A DNA stretch of 64,000 nt, from the NCBI GenBank assembly GCA_024704765.1, contig JAKMXF010000359.1, forward strand, positions 69,381-133,380. The letters run 5' to 3'. The position numbers and the translations under genes were made by a program. The notes below the pieces were generated by a model. It made no database searches. It was not told where the DNA came from and was given only the letters and a program-made list of their open reading frames with translations. This document shows, piece by piece, positions 46,915-58,440 of the stretch (positions are counted from its first letter, which is position 1; the number at the start of each line of letters is the position of its first letter). The stretch comes from Oopsacas minuta (lineage: Eukaryota > Porifera > Hexactinellida > Lyssacinosida > Leucopsacidae).

Positions 46915-48571
46915 CTAACTAAATTGAAAGTGTTGAGAGTACGACTTCCTTTTATATATCTTGTTAGGATTATCTCTGAAGAGCCTCCAACAGAAATCGG
47001 ACATCATGCCCTCATTCCAGAAACCTTGGCATCTGGTTTCCATCTCCTGTATGTCTTGGTGGAATCTCTCACCCTGTTCATCACTTCCAGCACCAAGGTT
47101 CTCAGGGAAAGAATCAAGGTGAGAGTGCAAGAAGTGAAGTTCTAGCGACATGCGACAGCCCATCTTCTCTTATGCGTTAAGCAAGGTTTCCACTCCTTCT
47201 CTGTAGTTGGACGACTTCTTGTTGCCCAAAAAGTTTTCACAAACCCATTTGAAAGAATTCCAAGCACTCATTTCTAATTCGGATAATGTCTTCTCGAAAT
47301 CTGGATCCTGAATACTTGTCTGATTTGTGGTCTTACAAATACTCCCTCTTTTAACTTTGCCTCGCTTAGTTTCAGATAATAGCCTACCAAATGCAGAAAT
47401 CCTGCTGAATTTGTTTCGCCCATTGTTTTAACGAATGTTTTCATTAATCCAAGTTTAATATGAAGTGAGGGTAAGAAAACTTTGTTTGGATCTACCAATG
47501 GCGAATGCTGTAAATTGGTTTTCCCCACTTCATAGGTTCTCTTCGGCCAATCACATTTTTTATAATGTTCACCAGTTGCTCGGCTGTCCCATAGACATAG
47601 GAAACAACAATACTTTGTAAAACCTTGTTGCAAGCCCATCAATAGCCCGATTATCTTAAGATCACCGCAGATATTCCATATATGTGTTCTATACTGTATT
47701 GCCTCCAAAGCTTCCTGCAAATTGACGAAGATTTCTATGAGATAGACGGAGTGAGCAATTGGAATGCCAGGCTTTCTATTTCCGTTATGCAACAGAACAG
47801 CTTTCAAACTGCGTTTTGACGAGTCGATGAAAAGGCGCCAATCAGAGGAAGAATGTTCTTGTAATACGTTTGCATAGAGTCCTTCGATATCATTACAATA
47901 GCACAGTGGACCATCAGTGGTGTAGTATTGAGCGAGATCGAAATTTCGCTTGCGATAGTGGGATACTAGGACATCTTTGTCGAGTAGGTTTTTCTGTTTA
48001 AGCCTGGATGCAAGGAGTTGAGCTTTGTCTTTAGATGAGTCTAGATCCCTGACCAGGTCATTCAATTCTCCCTGTGTAAATGTTTGTGGCTCTAGTAATT
48101 CATCTTCCGGAACATAATTAGCATCTGTAGAATCTGCATGGACATCTTCCACCATATCAGACCCGATTTTAATTTGCTGTGGCTTGGGAAATGGGATTGG
48201 TAATGAGATGTCGTGTGGAATTGGCCTGCGAGCAGAATCCAAGTCTGGGTAAACAAGAGCGTACTTATTCTTGGATGAGAATCCTGTAATGTCGATAAGG
48301 CAAAAGTAACAATCATCAAGGTGATTTTTCTGTTCCCTCCAGACCATGAGTATTGCAAATGGCATTGAAACTTTCCTTTTGTTCAACCAATTACGTAGTC
48401 CACTTGAACAAGAAGTGCATATAACATGTGGTGCTCACGACTTGTCTTGGCCACCAAGTGGACATTCGAAGTACAATTTGTATATGTTCTTTAATTGATT
48501 TGTGATTTTACGCAAAAAAGACCACAAACGCAACAGAAATTGTCGGGATGAGTTCTACAATTGCGATGCAT
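46915..48571 (-). pseudogene. relic of an uncharacterised zinc-motif protein family linked to CACTG elements
   Basis: Read on the minus strand from the ATG at 48571: MHRNCRTHPDNFCCVCGLF, a one-base shift, LYFECPLGGQDKS, a stop, APHVICTSCSSGLRNWLNKR. A long open frame follows (48386-47274) with MVWREQKNHLDDCYFC, ARRPIPHDISLPIPFP, a middle GDLKIIGLLMGLQQGFTKYC, CFLCLWDSRATGEHYKKCDW and LPSLHIKLGLMKTFVKTMG. After a frameshift near 47310 come ELEMSAWNSFKWVCENFLGN, one more stop, and a C-terminal part with HFLHSHLDSFPENLG, SDEQGERFHQDIQEME and YKRKSYSQHFQFS. I know this order from uncharacterised proteins of many arthropods; function is unknown. CxxC pairs suggest zinc binding. Two frameshifts and two stops break it. 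Confidence 0.8.
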
Positions 48572-48899
48572 GTTTGTAATTTGAGTTGCTTGAATTCGCA
48601 TATGTAAAGTCATTTATAATCCAGATTATTGAATCAAAATAGGCATGCTCATATAGCAATTTGGTACCCAGGTAATACTATATTATTGAAAAAATGGATA
48701 TTGGATTTCAGGATAACTAGACGTGCTAGGGAAATTCTGATTGCAGATTCGAGTTCAGCATTCAAAAGTATGCTAAGATAAATGTATGTGATCTCTGATG
48801 AGAAATCTTGTTGAGTTGTGTAATATTCGCTTAATCAAGTTATCAATAGTACAATGCACTAATAATACAGAACCAATCAATATTTAATTGGGACTCTAT
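48572..48899. other. no gene seen
   Basis: AT-rich sequence. No CACTG-type terminus matching those at 10174 or 42684 was found upstream of the protein relic. Confidence 0.5.
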
Positions 48900-49846
48900 T
48901 CGATTCTATGACCATTTTACAACGTCGCGGTAGTGAATCTCAGCAGGGCTGAAGAAAATCAGGACTTATGTCTGCCCACAATAATTCTAGCTCTCTCTTG
49001 AGTTCAAAAATTGTCCTGGGACCGCGTTTCAAAAGTTCTGGTTTTGCCTAAGCGAACAGATTGCCAATAGGGTTTAAATCTGGACTTTGGAATGGCCATG
49101 GTATTTGTTTAGGATATTTTTTTATCACAAATGCGTCAGTAACTTTAGAAGTGTGTTTGAGATCATTATCCATTGCCAGGCGCCATTGGTCCTGATGAAA
49201 TTTCAGCCTGGGTTAGCAAATGGCCTTCTAAAATGCGTATGAACATCTTAGAGCCATATAGTCAGTGAAGATACAGAGTGGAAATGTTCCCATTGAGCTA
49301 AATGCAGCCTATACATTAATTTTTGGGACATGTTTCGTTGTTGGAACCACACGTGTTTTCCAAGATTTTGTCCACATTTTATCTTTCCTCTACCGAGCCA
49401 TATAGACATCTCATCGGCAAAAACAGTTTGCGCTTATGATTTCTTAGGATACATGTGCTTTCTGGCCCATTTTATTCGAAAGATTTTGGGTTTTTCACTT
49501 ACTAAGGGTGGATTAGATGGATATTTCTTAGTGTAATCGACCGTTTTTAAGGCACGCCAAACGGTTTCATGAGATGGCCTGCCAGGAATAAGATGGGCTG
49601 AATACCTTGTAGACAAATATGGCCTACCTCTAATTTGCTGGGCCAGACTTCTTAGAATGGAGAGTCTCATAGTAGGTGGCCTTCCAGACCCTCTCTTGCC
49701 CCCAAACCAACAATATTTGACTCTCTAGATTTTACTCTATAGACTGTCGCCAAACTTACACCCAAAGATTTTGAAATATCCTTCATAGAAAGTTCACCAC
49801 GTTTTATTAGAACATCCATTGGCTCTCTTTTCTGTTTTTCATTCAT
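48900..49846 (-). pseudogene. Tc1-like DD34E transposase pseudogene
   Basis: The minus strand starts MNEKQKREPMDVLIKRGELS at 49846. It continues with MKDISKSLGVSLATVYRVKS, a helix-turn-helix, then after a shift RGSGRPPTMRLSILRSLAQQ and SHETVWRALKTVDYTKKYPS. After a stop come TVFADEMSIW (first Asp), KHVWFQQRN, MDNDLKHTSKV (second Asp) and WPFQSPDLNPIGNLF. In Tc1 proteins the last motif has Glu where this copy has Gly, 34 residues after the second Asp, so the final catalytic residue is lost. Several stops follow. No terminal inverted repeats were identified, so the element borders are unknown. Confidence 0.8.
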
Positions 49847-51834
49847 AGTTAGATCTAACTGTTTACATTATTAATTGTATATATTAAAACAAATTATCCG
49901 GACGAAAAGTTGAATATTACGTCACACAAATTTCTGACTCCTATCCTAGTGAAAAAATGCCCAAAAAATCTAACAAAGGTCATTAATAAGTAAAAATATA
50001 TCAAGTCAAGTGATTTTGAGTAGTTGGAATCCAGCTTATTACTAAACACTGAGAGTTAATGTGGTAGGATAGTAATATATCAATTTTCTCAATTTTTATC
50101 TTACAGACTGTATATTTTTCATTATCGGATATTTTTGAGTGACATTGTTGCTACAGTACAGGCATCGAGATCTGTTAAATTTGTCTTGCACTGCTGCTAC
50201 TTAAGCTGTAAGATGATAATTTCTAGTACCCTTACCTCCTAGATGTTGCTCAGATGTCTCAATATCTTCTAGATGTTGCTCTGGATGTTTTTAAGCAATA
50301 TCTAGTTACTTATTTTGATATTTATTGTATTAGTTAATGAAATTGCTTCAAATTGTAGTATTGGTGATATGTTCCACAATTCTTACTCTTTTTAAGAGTT
50401 TGGCCTTGGATTAGTGTCAAAATGCCTAACAATGCAATGTTTCTCATGTGTGTTTCTACCTCTTACATGTAGCCCTGTGTGTTTTGATCAAAATTTTGTT
50501 ATTTTATGGGATTTAAACTTATATGTTCTAGTATTTTCTTCCAAATTTATCCGATCCCTGGACCGTTGTTATATATTATTCAATTCCAGTATTTGTACCT
50601 TACTCCATGTTCAATTTCTAGTATCCCGTTAATTTACTTTACCCACATACTAAAGCCTTTGAGTCTCATCTGCTTCAATCCTAAAATCCTGCAAATTTAA
50701 CCCCATTGGCGACTGCCCCAACTCATTCCAACATGTCCTTGCTCTAATTCATTAACAAAATTTAATATTTCCACATCCTACTATACTTAGGACCCCAAAA
50801 CTCCTTCAGGATTTGTACCTTGGATGTATCTGTCTGGTTAAGTATTTCTGTGTTTACTATATTTCCATACGTCCCATTTTGACCGAATACATGTATTGCA
50901 TATATGTAGGACAACAAATATTATCAACCAATATAAGTGCATGCTAAAATACTTCATCATTGTGTCAATATATTTGTCTAGTAAGTATTTATCTGACAGA
51001 ATGTGTCCTTCCTTGATGTATTGTTGAACGTTAAATATTGGATATTTCATGCTTTTATATACATCGACCAAATCTTGAAGGCAAAAGTTGTCTCGTTCTT
51101 GAGTTACAGCACACAGCATATCTCACACTTTACTATTATATTATATAGCGATAATCGTGAATGTTTTTGCTCATGCAGGATAGCCAATTCATTGTAAATT
51201 TCAGACTTCCCATGACCGTATAATACATTTGATGTGATATATCTCTTACAAAGCGACCTAATTGCTACTATGCTCATATATTGTCATTTTGTTACATTAC
51301 GCTATATTATTCAGACATATCACATCGGAAGTATTTTGAAGATGTGGGCGGTTGACTATTTTCCACAAATTGGCCTTCCAGATTTAACAGTGGCTCATTC
51401 CCTTATAAATGAATTGGTTGATACTTTGTTGTTCTACATAAATGCTATCCATTTTTCGAGCAAAAATGAACAATTTCTGGTATATAGAAACTGCATGCAA
51501 ATACTCCGGTCGACACGTTCATCCCTGGCCCATAATGCTAAAAGAGTTGGGGGCCTTGTGTATAACATATAATTCCTAGTTTCAATTCAGTGATTATCAA
51601 TTCTAGGTCATTCAAACTTATTGCGGGTCATGTGGTGAAATCTAACCTAAACACTATGCATTAATTGCAGTTACAATTATTACTAATTCAAATAATCCTC
51701 TTCCACTCCTACACACTGTTTTTTATGTGGGTAGAGCGACGCTCTACCTACTTAAACACTCATTTATGTACTCTTCTTCGGGATAGATTTAAATTTCTGG
51801 TCCAGGGCCGCTCCTAGGGTATGTGGCGGGACAA
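49847..51834. other. intronic sequence, no gene seen
   Basis: T-rich sequence. CTAGATGTTGCTC occurs twice at about 50240 and 50269. The open frame 51234-51572 was examined as a possible G-alpha exon and does not match. 51190-51310 faintly resembles the palindromic repeat at 13.4-13.8 kb (GATGTGATATATCTCTTAC). Confidence 0.45.
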
Positions 51835-52035
51835 ACTCCATACCTTAAAGGTAGATTTAGTTTTGGAGAATAGGAAAAAATCGCAAGGAGCTAGGTCTGA
51901 TGAGTATGGAGGCTGTCTTATTAAATCTAACCCCTCTGCGTCCAAGAAATTTTTGTGAACTTAGTTGCCTAACGAGTATAATTATTCTCAAGGGAGCAGG
52001 AGCATTCGTCTGGAATTTCTGCTAATTGTTCTCTG
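51835..52035 (-). pseudogene. short mariner transposase fragment
   Basis: On the minus strand, near 51935-51870, the frame reads PPYSSDLAPCDFFLF, the motif holding the third catalytic Asp of mariner transposases. Upstream pieces of the same fragment are heavily frameshifted. No ends were found. Confidence 0.6.
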
Positions 52036-54619
52036 AGTGTATGCAAACATCGTATTCTGTATTCTATTTGAAATGTCACAATATTGTAATGTAACATGTG
52101 CAGGTCCGGTGAGAGGGGGGTTTAGTGATCCCAATGAACCGGATTGCGTGGCAAGAGGGGGTGTTAAAGATTGAAATTGTTATTACTGTATATATTTATG
52201 GTTGGGTTCAACAGTCAAGTGAAGTTCTTGTGAACTTGTTATTGTGTTACTTTGCTAGAATATTTGAAATTTCAATTATATTACAAGTAATTACTACGAC
52301 TTTACATTTAATAATCAATATTTAATTGAGTTTTCTCCCCCAAATCATTACAACTTAGTGAATGTTTATTTGGTTTATTATTTACAAGTCAAGTAAATAA
52401 TCAATTTGTGACACCATTATTTTTATAAACTCCTTGAATACACATATGGTATACAGACTATTTGATCTTGTCGCCCAAATTCGGGATTGCCCTTCGTTTC
52501 TCAATCATGGCATTCATTTTCTGTTAATTATAGCGAACAATGTTACAATACTTGTTCTAGTAGTAAAACGAGTAGAATTGAAATTCTATAATTTGAATAA
52601 AAAATCCTCACTCGAAGTACTATAAATTTCATCTGTACTTGTACTGGGACGTAGTTATGCTTGCGAACTATCAAAATTTATTCATCTAACCTTGTTATGA
52701 GTACATTTGTTAGCACTTATTATATTCCAAAGGTTCTTACTATTCCAAGTGCTCTAGTGTATCCTAATGGTCATTTGCATGATGACATTTGTCAAAATTT
52801 CTTGAGGAATGGAAGGACTCAACAAAGCTGAGAGATCTTGCTATATTCACTTTCAAAAACGCATTGGCAAGATAAGTTGATTTTACCGATATTATCAACT
52901 TATTTGCTGAGAAATAGCACAGTAAGCATTCATATTAGTTATCAATGAGTTCCATGATTTGTAGGCAAGTGCATAAAATTCGAAATAGTATTTTCATTCT
53001 GTCAAATCATACATAACGATCCCGCGGGATAATGTGGGACCATGTCCCGAAATTTCTCTCACGAGCTCTGATCATTAGTGATTCATTACTAATTCATCTT
53101 CCAAATTTTCCTGAGACCTAATATTAGGTTGTAGCTACAGTGCCTTTTCCGGCAGTCAGCTAAATTATAGTCATTGGCAATATGTTACGTATTTACAGTC
53201 GAAATTACTTCAAAATGGATAATGACATCTTGTATCTCTAAGAAATCTGCCCCCAAACAGGCCCTCACATATTAGGTGCCCTGACAAAATCCATACTGAA
53301 CTTTTGTAATGTTTACTTTAGATTTTTACCTTTTATACCTGTCTCGTTTGAAGAATCTCACGTGATGTCCAGCCTACTTGCTTATAACCGACTGGAATTC
53401 CATTTATACATTTACTAGTCACTAGTAGATTTACGATCCTTTACTTCCTCTCTAATCCGTTCTTCTGCCCTGATAGGCGAAAGAGGATCATCTGAGCAGA
53501 CGAATTGTTGTGTATAATTGGTTTGGGAAGATAACACAAAGTTATGAGTTAGCTCTAAATTTTTCTTACAAAAAATCTTCCGATGATTCTAATATTCCTG
53601 GCAAAATGCTGAATAATGCACTTTTGAGCTAAATATTGCGAAGTGGATAAATTCTGCCATTTTGTCATATGATTAGACATTTATCTACTTCTTCAAATTT
53701 GCAATATTCCCATGGCTTTCCCTTTACGAGGTATGAGCTAGGGTATACTGTTTTTGTGCTTAATTTATTTTATCAAAATTATGAATCTTAGTTGTCGAAC
53801 TAAATTTATTATACATACTTACATTTATACTTTTATTTATAATCTCTTTTAACGCGTATTTGATTTTCTTGCCCTCATTATTTCAAATTAAAACCAACTT
53901 TTCTGCCACTGAGCTTATATTGGGTGACTAAATATTTAATGACCGTCGTATTCTATTTATATAGTCATAACATAGAGTAAATCTTTGCATGTGCAAGTAC
54001 TCAACTTCATCTTATATATATAATTATATAGGGCCCCCACAAAATGTTTTGCCCATGTGCCCCCACTGCCTAAATCCGGGCCTAGTTATCAAGGTAGTAT
54101 TATTATAGTCCTAACTTGATTTTTATTTCTTATTTATTGCCATTTTCGAAACATTTTTGTGGAAATCTAAAGATACATTTGTGTGTATCTTCGATATAAC
54201 TGACACGCAACTTGCTGTGACTCTTTAACACTATGGATGTCATCCATTTGGTGTAAATAGGTTTATTCTATTATTTAGGGGGCCTTGCCCACTAAATGTT
54301 GTCATGCACTATGTATGTAAACCAACACATTTTAATAGTTTTAAGTATACTCCTGCCTTCCAAAGTTTGATATATCATCATTTTATTGTTGAATAGACAT
54401 TTTGGACGAATTTAGCCATATTTCTGTTGTCTTTTCAGGTGTTGTTCGTTATCTAACGACTTACTCGAGATTACTCAAGTAAAGACAATTTGAGGTGTAT
54501 TAGATTTTGATTAACTAAATATAGGTTTGGTCCGAATAGTTAACATTCATTAATACTTGTGTATATGAACATATTAACTTATCATTCAATAGGCATAGAA
54601 CTTTGAATTTTAATGAAAA
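52036..54619. other. intronic sequence, no gene seen
   Basis: Nothing coding is recognised. At 54030-54085, GCCCATGTGCCCCCACTGCC followed by TAAATCCGGGCCTAG resembles a decayed hAT-type terminus (reverse complement CTAGGCCCGGATTTAGGCAG). Its partner end was not found. Confidence 0.4.
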
Positions 54620-54730
54620 TCTGGGGGGGGCGGAGCAGTGACCAAGCGCCTGGCTGCGCAACTACCAATCGATTAAGAGATATTATTAGTTCGTAATTTA
54701 TTATTAATATAAGTATAAATAGACCAGGGT

Positions 54731-57110
54731 CTAAAATTTCTTTCTGCGTTCATGTATTATAGTCTCTCCTTGTTCAAACATATTTAGCCCATCTGTAGAT
54801 CGTTTAATAAACTCTTCCATAAGATCTTTTACAGGTAGGCTTGTTCCCACTAAGTCCCGGTGACTGTTTAGAAACGCAAGACGACCCATGCGTTCATGAC
54901 CTTGGGTTGACCTCAAGTGTGTGAGTAACCTTCGCAACATACTAAAAGCTCTCTCTGCTTCGCATGTCGTCACGGGGAGTACAAGGTACAAAACAAGAGC
55001 GGTGCGCAAACCAGGTTATGACCTTCATTCCGGGTTCAACTTGAGTGTTTTCTTCAGAAATTGTCAGGAAATCTCGATGCCTTCATTATCACAGCGGTTA
55101 AACCAAGCTTGCCTTCCCACCTTAGTTGTGCCAATTCTGGAAGGTCACCATTATAGAATCTCGTCAGCTTTTCTAGGTCCTTATCCACTATGTTCTTATT
55201 CTCCAACCCGCATCTCAGCAGCTCATCCACGGTCTTGTAGAGAATACTGGGTAATGGGAGCCCACGCTGCCGTTTGTAATACCTACAAGCATACTTTGCT
55301 ATAATCTTACAATTCCTTCTGCATGATAAACATCCAACCAACAGGCTTGTACATATCTACATATCTCTTTTGGATCTGAATATCTATTTCCTGGGTGTTT
55401 GAATCTATTGGAATACCTCCTCACTCTTTTCGGTTGCTCTACGTAGTCGAAAAGGTTGGCGTTGGTCTAATCTAAGATCTCCTGCAGCTTTCTTAACGTC
55501 TTTGTAGAAAATCAGGGCATTTTCATTACTGAAAGCTTGGCTACTAAGAACAGTCACGAGGCTGTTAACCAACTTTCTGACATCACCAACTGTGATTTCT
55601 CGACCTTGACACATAGGGTGAACAGGGTTTGTTAGGGACAATATCTTCTCGAATATCACAATACCAAAATACGTCTCGAATGGTTGAAGAGAAGGCCGAA
55701 AAAAGCGTGATTCGGCACGCTTCTCAGGTTTGAGCGTTCTATCATCTTGTAGCAATTCAAGAAACTCGACAATCATAGTATATTGCGCCAACAGGCTTTC
55801 AATGCTAGAGAGCCTCATTATCCACTCTTTAGACAAAGTGGCCTCAGTCCGCGCTTGTCAAGTTTGGGGTTCTCCAAAGCTGCCGCAGCTACTATCTCTT
55901 TAAACAATACATATCTTTTGGTGGATGTTTTTATGAAGTTGATTACTGCACGTACCTTCTCCAACGCGTTTTCCAATTCTCGCACAGATTCCATGCTGTC
56001 TTGAACCACCAGATTAATGTTATGCCAAAAACATGATGCCCATGACGCTTTAGCGTTCTCAGCGCGAACTTTGGCTTGGAGACCATTGTGGCGTCTAGAC
56101 ATATTAGCTGCTCTATCATATCTCTGCCCCTCATCGCATCAAATGGTAATTCAATGCCAGTAAGGCATTCTTAAGAATAGTTAATAAGGTATCAGCGTCT
56201 GTAGTAGTTGCCTGAAAGAAGCCAAAAACATATGTATTGAATTCAGAACCGCGTTAACGTGGCGGATGCACACACTAACTTGCTCACGTTTCCTGATATC
56301 CTGCGTCTCGTTCATTATGACCGAATATAATAAACGGCCCTGCTTCTTTGCTTCCCCAGCTGTGGATTCTTGTTTCATGAGCGTAATAAAGTATTTAGTT
56401 ATTTTATCTCTCAACATATTTATTTGTTCGTTTTGAATTTCAGGACTCATAAATTTTATTCGTGCACTCGAAGAAAACAATATTTTGGCTTCGTCATTGA
56501 ACCTCGATACCAGAAGAGCAAGGTTTCAGATATTTGAGGTATCTTTTTCGTCCCTGTGCCCTAGTCATTGTGTTGCACACGTCTTAACAGAGTCGAATAC
56601 TGCTCTGAGACCTGTCCTATTGAGCTCAATATCCCCACGCTTGATCCTCTCAAATCTATGGTCAATGACTGGTGTATTTAGCTCCATTTGATAGATTAAC
56701 CAAGCCTTTTGGTGGTCGGACTGGTTCTCTACCATATGTCTGCCTATCAAGTGAGTTTTTACCTTTCTTAAAGCTTCTCCATCCCTCACCATCACCTGTT
56801 TTGATCCACTTTGAGGTGCCTCGTGTATTACCCTTCTCAATGGGTCGTATCCAATTATTCATGATTGCTCTACGCCTACGGCGCAATTACAAGTCTCCAT
56901 GTCCTCATTGAGTTTACACCACTGCTTTTGCATATAGCTCGTAGTATACTCATCTTTTTTGAAAGCCATATGCTCAGGAATGTTCTCTAAATCATGCAGG
57001 TCAGGGAGAACACAATCCTTTAAGTTAGTTTCGTAGATTTGGGGAGGGGTAGTTGGAGGAATCTCTTGGACCGAAAGTGAAATAGGAGCGAGGCATGCAA
57101 GTTCCAGTTA
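54731..57110 (-). pseudogene. old hAT transposase pseudogene (TTF/DUF4371 type)
   Basis: Fragments on the minus strand run in order from about 57090. First is an N-terminal stretch (KDCVLPDLHDLENIPEHMAF). A zinc-finger region follows (EALRKVKTHLIGRHMVENQS). Next is a DUF4371-like segment (FMSPEIQNEQINMLRDKITK, then a MNETQDIRKREQVSVCIRHV segment). Then come RGRDMIEQLICLDATMVSKP and KASWASCFWHNINLVVQDSM. The C-terminal hAT dimerisation region ends it (LPVTTCEAERAFSMLRRLLT, KRSTDGLNMFEQGETI). At least six frameshifts or stops separate the pieces, so it is much older than the pair at 26 and 33 kb and is a different hAT family. A G-run near 54625 may be the decayed downstream end. Confidence 0.8.
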
Positions 57111-57123
57111 CCCCATAATTATA

Positions 57124-58438
57124 CAAAGTGACAGTTAAGTTCTGATGCATAGTTCCAATAGATCTGATACGCTTCCAATATATTCTATTACAATTTCTAT
57201 CATTTATATTCTAACATATATGTCTTCCTGTTATGCTCAAACAGTAATCTAAATCTACATACGCATAAAATCAGAAATTTCAACATGGAAGTAAAGAGGT
57301 CAAAAATTATCACATTATTTATGAACGGGAGCACACAGAGCGAGATTTCGAAAAATCTGAAAAATGAAAAGATCAACAGATTATTCATTTATCGTACTAT
57401 TAAACGATATAACGATACCAAAAGTGTGGAGGACAAGCCTCGTTCTGGCCGACCGGCGACAGTTCGTACGAGAGCACTAAGGGAAAAACTCCGCAGTAAA
57501 ATCCGCCGAAATCCCAGGCGGTCAATCCGGAAGATGGCAAGGGAATACCCTGTTAATCGCGAAACATTGCGAAAGATGATACATGAGGACCTGGGACTTA
57601 AATCACTCAAACGGCAAACAGTTCATCATCTCACTCCCACTCTTCGAATAAAAAGACTTGAAAGGTGCAAAAAGCTTCTGCGGCGCCTCATAAATGAAGA
57701 TTCTGTACAGATATTGTTTTCGGACGAGAAGATATTCACGGTAGATGAAGCAACTAACCGTCAAAATGATAGAATGATTGTGTCGCCATGCAAAGACATC
57801 CCTGAGAGCATTAAATTCATCGATCGAGTGCAAAGACCGCTTTCTGTGATGGTCTGGGCTGGGGTGTCAGCAGATTCTCGGACAAAATTGATTTTTGTCC
57901 CACAAGGGGTCAAAATTAACTCGCAAACATATAAAGAGAGTTTATTCTTGAGCCTGTAATCAAATCTGCTGGTTCATCCTTGTTCAAAAACACACCCTGG
58001 ATATTCCAGCAGGACTCTGCGCCAGCGCATGCCTCGAAAGGCAACTCAATCCTGGCTTTTAGGGGAAAATATTGACTTTTTGTCCAAGGGAAGAATGGCC
58101 TCCTTCAAGTCCGGATTTGAATCCACTTGACTATTCCATCTGGGGGACTTTACAGAGCAGAGCCTGCGCTACTCCGCATGGAAATTTGGAATCTCTGCGG
58201 GAGGCTTTGATTATAGAATGGGAGAAAATTCCGTAAGAAGAACTCCGTAAATCTGTCCAATGGTTTCAAGGACGACTTAAAGCTGTAGTAAAGGCAAAAG
58301 GCGGTTATATCGAATAGAATTGGATAGGAAGATTTATTATAATATGCTTTAACTGTCAGTGAAAATTTGGATTGAAAGAATAACTAGTTTAGGAATAAAC
58401 AGAGTATATTCGTGGATCAGAACTTAATTGTCACCCTG
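57124..58438 (+). mobile_element. maT-like (DD37D) transposon, plus-strand copy in intron 3
   Basis: The left end is CAAAGTGACAGTTAAGTTCT at 57124, with three changes from the other copy. The right end in reverse complement is CAGGGTGACAATTAAGTTCT, ending at 58438. TA flanks at 57122-57123 and 58439-58440. It is an inverted near-copy of 23520-24832. Confidence 0.92.
57285..58317 (+). pseudogene. maT-like transposase pseudogene (intron 3 copy)
   Basis: Same architecture as at 23641-24672. Within the first 224 residues only a handful of substitutions are seen (for example IITLF for IISLF, RYNDTK for RYIDTK, KKLLRRL for KRLLWRL). The frame closes after YKESLFLSL at 57959. The second Asp (FQQDSAPAHAS) and third Asp (SPDLNPLDYSIW) lie in shifted frames, followed by the shared stop in KIP-stop-EELRKSV and the end GYIE at 58317. 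All three catalytic residues are retained, but the gene cannot be read through. Confidence 0.88.
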
Positions 58439-58440
58439 TA

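Noticed and set aside
51234-51572. 112-residue open frame as a possible next G-alpha exon
   Set aside because: It has no DVGGQ, NKKD or other G-alpha motif, its phase does not fit exon 3, and the true continuation is at 62841.
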